Positions 6,283 to 8,717 of a DNA stretch of 8,717 bases are shown here, in pieces (the stretch's first letter is position 1; every line of letters starts with the position of its first letter). The notes beneath the pieces were generated by a model. It did no database searches, was not told where the DNA came from, and saw only the letters and a program-made list of their open reading frames with translations. This DNA comes from Lachnospiraceae bacterium (GTDB lineage: Bacteria; Bacillota; Clostridia; Lachnospirales; Lachnospiraceae): positions 1 through 8,717 of the forward strand of contig CAAGLJ010000123.1 in the NCBI GenBank assembly GCA_900770785.1, written 5' to 3'. The position numbers were made by a program, and so were the translations under genes.

Positions 6283-6993
6283 TTATTTTTCCTCCTTTCC
6301 TGCATCTGCATCATAGAACTTATGCTCACAGCCACCGTCTCCACAGCTATCACAGCCGCCGCAGCCAGATTGAATCTTGGACATATCCTTCCCCTTCTTC
6401 TCTCCGCGGATCTTCGCATAGTTCTGGATTGCAGTCAGGGCAGCCACTACGAAGAAAGCACCCGGTGCCAGTACGAAAATACTGAATGGAACATAGGAAC
6501 CAGGCATAATACGTGCCCCGAAAATTTCACCTACACCCAAAAGCTCACGAATTGCACCGATACAGGTCAGAGCCAAAGAGAAACCAAGACCCATTCCAAG
6601 ACCATCAAAGAGAGACAGGATTACTGAACTCTTGGAAGCATAGGCTTCTGCTCTTCCCAAAATAATACAGTTTACAACGATCAGGGGGATATAGATACCC
6701 AGAGCATCGTATAAGGCAGGAATAAAGCCCTCCAGTAAAAGCTCCACTATGGTTACAAAGGAAGCAATTACTACGATAAAAGCGGGAATTCTTACCTTGT
6801 CGGGAATAATATTCCGTAATAGGGAAATCATTATGTTACTGAGGGTAAGAACCACCGTAGTAGTAAGTCCCATACCAAGTCCATTCATGGCTGAGGTCGT
6901 AACTGCCAGTGTAGGACACATACCCAGCATCAGGACGAATGTGGGATTTTCCTTCAAGAGACCGTTAATCAGTCGTTCACCTGCTTTATTCAT
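6283..6993 (-). CDS. rnfE: Rnf complex subunit E, integral membrane protein with a cysteine-rich C-terminal tail
   Basis: RnfE is the partner of RnfA in the membrane core. The 236 residues contain about six hydrophobic helices in the first 195 and the family motifs NPTFVLMLGMCPTLA and YIPLIVVNCIILGR. Cys26 and Cys109 are the expected ligands of the iron-sulfur centre shared with RnfA. After the last helix comes a hydrophilic tail of about 40 residues with CGGCDSCGDGGC (Cys211, 214, 217, 222), followed by a His and acidic residues. This tail is beyond the conserved membrane domain, and its CxxCxxC spacing suggests metal or Fe-S binding. The ATG overlaps the rnfG stop (TAATG), and the ribosome binding site GGAGGT is inside the rnfG end. 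Confidence 0.96.
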   Translation of the reverse strand: MNKAGERLINGLLKENPTFVLMLGMCPTLAVTTSAMNGLGMGLTTTVVLTLSNIMISLLRNIIPDKVRIPAFIVVIASFVTIVELLLEGFIPALYDALGIYIPLIVVNCIILGRAEAYASKSSVILSLFDGLGMGLGFSLALTCIGAIRELLGVGEIFGARIMPGSYVPFSIFVLAPGAFFVVAALTAIQNYAKIRGEKKGKDMSKIQSGCGGCDSCGDGGCEHKFYDADAGKEEK

Positions 6994-7625
6994 TATTTCC
7001 CACCTCCTAACTCATTATAGAAATAGCTAAGTCCGGTATTTACACCATCCACAACGGCACTGGTAGTAATGGTTGCTCCACTGATGGCATCAATCTGATT
7101 ATCCGTAACCGCTCCCACCTTGGTGTATTCAAACTGTTTTGCCTGTTTTCCTGCAAACTGTGGCTTAAGTACTTCCTCTGCCTGCATACCAAGACCAGGG
7201 GTCTCAGCGATGGAAAGTAAGGAAATTCCATTCACCGTTCCATCCAGACGTATACCCATGGAAAACTGGATATCTCCATTGTAGCCACCATGAGTTGTAA
7301 CCTCGAGAACATAGCCCAAAAGCTCTCCCTGTGCAGATAATGCCTCATAAGCAGCATCAATATCTCCTGAACCACCCAGAACAGTAGCACTGCTGGCAGC
7401 ATCTACTTCTTCTTTTTTGGGTTCTTCCTCTGTATCCCACCTGATTACTTCAATAGGCTGGAAGGTGGCTGCATCTGCAAAAACCTCCTGACAGGCTTCA
7501 TTTTTCTTTTTGATTTTCTGTGCGGCTATGGGGTCTTTTGTCACATCATAAACCACACCCAAAAATAAACCGGCAATTAAAGTAATAGCAAACAGTATCA
7601 CCGCATCTTTTAACATGTTTTTCAT
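6993..7625 (-). CDS. rnfG: Rnf complex subunit G, covalent FMN-binding protein
   Basis: RnfG carries a covalently bound FMN on the outer face of the membrane in the electron path. The 210 residues begin with one membrane helix (about 7-26). An FMN-binding domain follows at about 90-200, including ETPGLG (141-146) and the flavinylation motif DAISGAT, in which Thr185 is the expected attachment site for the transferase ApbE. No apbE is in this window. An acidic, Ala/Ser-rich segment (about 64-86) links anchor and domain. The start overlaps the rnfD stop as ATGA, with GGAGGG just inside rnfD, and the stop overlaps the rnfE start by one base, so translation is likely coupled. Confidence 0.96.
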   Translation of the reverse strand: MKNMLKDAVILFAITLIAGLFLGVVYDVTKDPIAAQKIKKKNEACQEVFADAATFQPIEVIRWDTEEEPKKEEVDAASSATVLGGSGDIDAAYEALSAQGELLGYVLEVTTHGGYNGDIQFSMGIRLDGTVNGISLLSIAETPGLGMQAEEVLKPQFAGKQAKQFEYTKVGAVTDNQIDAISGATITTSAVVDGVNTGLSYFYNELGGGK

Positions 7626-8554
7626 TTCTTTGCCCCTCCTTTACCAAATGCTGTCGGACGGGTTACTTTTTCAATCAAAGGAACCAGCAGGTTTCCGATA
7701 ATAATTGCATAGGAAACACCCTCTGCACTGGCACCAAATACACGGAAAATACAGGTCAGCAGGCCCAAAAGAATACCATAGACATACTGTCCCTTTACGG
7801 TAATCGGACGGGTAACATAATCCGTAGCCATGAAGAAGGCTCCCAGCATTAAGCCGCCCCCTGCCAGATGGGCAGAAATGAAGTTCCAGTCAAAACCATG
7901 CTCGCCAAAAAGTCCCAGGAAAATCACGAAGCTGACGATATAAGTACCGGGTACTCTTAAATCAATAATACCAAGCAGAAGCAAAATACATGCACCAATC
8001 AAAATAGCAATCATGGAGGTTTCACCGATTGTACCGTTACATCTTCCGATAATCATATCATATACGTTTACGTTCTCTCCAATCTTTAAAGCGGCAAGAG
8101 GGGTTGCTCCCGTATAGGCATCACTCTCAAAATTGGTCATAATTGAGGTGAAGGAAATCAGTAAGAAGCATCTTGCTGCCAGTGCCGGGTTCATAAAGTT
8201 CTGTCCCAGACCACCAAATAGCATTTTTACTACAAGGATGGCAAAGATTCCACCCACAACGCCAATCCACCAGGGTGCACTGACCGGTAAATTTAAGGCC
8301 AGAAGTAAACCGGTCACCACTGCGGAAAAGTCACCGATGGTTACCCGTTTCTTCATTGCCATTTCATAAATCAATTCTGTTAATACCGTAGTCGCTACCG
8401 TAACCACAATCAGTACAGCGGCTTTCATCCCAAAATTCATCACTCCATAAATGGTTGTGGGAAGTAAAGCAATAATCACTGCAAGCATCATGGTACTGGT
8501 AGTAATTTTAGAGCGAATATGGGGATTCGCTGATACCTTTTTTAAGTCACTCAT
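7622..8554 (-). CDS. rnfD: Rnf complex subunit D, integral membrane protein with covalent FMN
   Basis: RnfD is the large membrane subunit, related to NqrB, and is thought to lie on the ion path. The 310 residues, a normal length, are mostly hydrophobic helices after a short cytoplasmic start with the SANPHIRS motif. The flavinylation motif DAYTGAT gives Thr151 as the FMN site. The family signatures GGLGQNFMNPALAAR and GGGLMLGAFFMATDYVTRP are present. TAGGAGG, overlapping the rnfC stop, is the ribosome binding site, and the ATG lies 11 bases beyond that stop. The end overlaps rnfG by four bases. Confidence 0.97.
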   Translation of the reverse strand: MSDLKKVSANPHIRSKITTSTMMLAVIIALLPTTIYGVMNFGMKAAVLIVVTVATTVLTELIYEMAMKKRVTIGDFSAVVTGLLLALNLPVSAPWWIGVVGGIFAILVVKMLFGGLGQNFMNPALAARCFLLISFTSIMTNFESDAYTGATPLAALKIGENVNVYDMIIGRCNGTIGETSMIAILIGACILLLLGIIDLRVPGTYIVSFVIFLGLFGEHGFDWNFISAHLAGGGLMLGAFFMATDYVTRPITVKGQYVYGILLGLLTCIFRVFGASAEGVSYAIIIGNLLVPLIEKVTRPTAFGKGGAKK

Positions 8555-8565
8555 GCTCCAGCCTC

Positions 8566-8717
8566 CTATTTCTTTCGTTTTCCCAGAACGATCTTACGCT
8601 GGGATTTAATATTTTGGGAAAGATGACGTTTGGCCGGACAGACGAAGCTGCAGCAGCCACATTCACAACATTCCATACCCTCATATTTTAAAAATGCCTC
8701 TTCATTATGCTGTTCCG
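8566..8717 (-). CDS. rnfC: Rnf complex subunit C, C-terminal end only
   Basis: Only the last 49 codons and the TAG stop (8566-8568) are inside the window. They encode a ferredoxin-type motif, ECCECGCCSFVCPAKR, followed by a short basic end (QRKIVLGKRKK). This matches the second [4Fe-4S] motif of RnfC, usually CIECGxCxYVCPAKR. Two positions that are normally not cysteine are cysteine here. RnfC is the peripheral subunit that carries FMN and two [4Fe-4S] clusters and reduces NAD+. Its position before rnfD supports the C-D-G-E-A-B order. The end is compact, without the long repetitive tail of proteobacterial RnfC. The promoter of the operon is outside the window. Confidence 0.93.
   Translation of the reverse strand, partial: EQHNEEAFLKYEGMECCECGCCSFVCPAKRHLSQNIKSQRKIVLGKRKK

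Noticed and set aside
1..8717. CRISPR array, tRNA, rRNA, insertion sequence or phage genes
   Set aside because: No regularly spaced repeats, RNA gene signatures, transposase or phage proteins are visible anywhere in the window.

Overview
The window looks like chromosomal DNA of a low-to-moderate GC anaerobic Firmicute, most likely a clostridial (Lachnospiraceae-like) bacterium. The grounds are an Rnf operon in the order C-D-G-E-A-B (the order known from Acetobacterium and many Clostridia), strong GGAGG ribosome binding sites, a SleB-type cell wall hydrolase, a GH25 lysozyme and an AP2-domain protein of a kind I associate with gut Clostridia. This placement is inference; no rRNA or other marker is present.

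Layout. The right half (4906-8717, minus strand) holds the 3' end of rnfC followed by complete rnfD, rnfG, rnfE, rnfA and rnfB. The genes are packed with overlaps or gaps of 0-15 bases, and several ribosome binding sites lie inside or across the end of the preceding gene. Together they encode the membrane ferredoxin:NAD+ oxidoreductase, which couples electron transfer to Na+ or H+ export. All visible cofactor ligands are intact: flavinylation threonines in RnfD and RnfG, paired membrane cysteines in RnfA and RnfE, and the iron-sulfur cysteines of RnfB and the RnfC end. A membrane-anchored GH25 muramidase (3817-4887) follows rnfB after 18 bases and is probably the last gene of the transcript.

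The middle (3025-3852, plus strand) is a single convergent gene for a protein with two AP2-like domains flanking a degenerate HNH-like segment. Its 3' end overlaps the lysozyme gene by 36 bases. A perfect 11-bp inverted repeat inside its coding region lies where a terminator for the rnf-lysozyme transcript would be expected.

The left part (218-2839, minus strand) carries a secreted or anchored SleB-family hydrolase, threonine synthase (thrC) with its own likely promoter, and a small three-helix membrane protein of unknown function. Ribosome binding sites argue for start codons slightly downstream of the longest reading frames in all three. Positions 1-217 contain no gene I can identify; one frame is open across the left edge.

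Most of the window is ordinary housekeeping and energy metabolism. The parts that merit a second look are the AP2/HNH-derived protein, the terminator-like repeat inside it, the cysteine-rich tail on RnfE and the coupling of a lysozyme gene to the rnf operon. I do not see clear evidence of a new multi-gene system.
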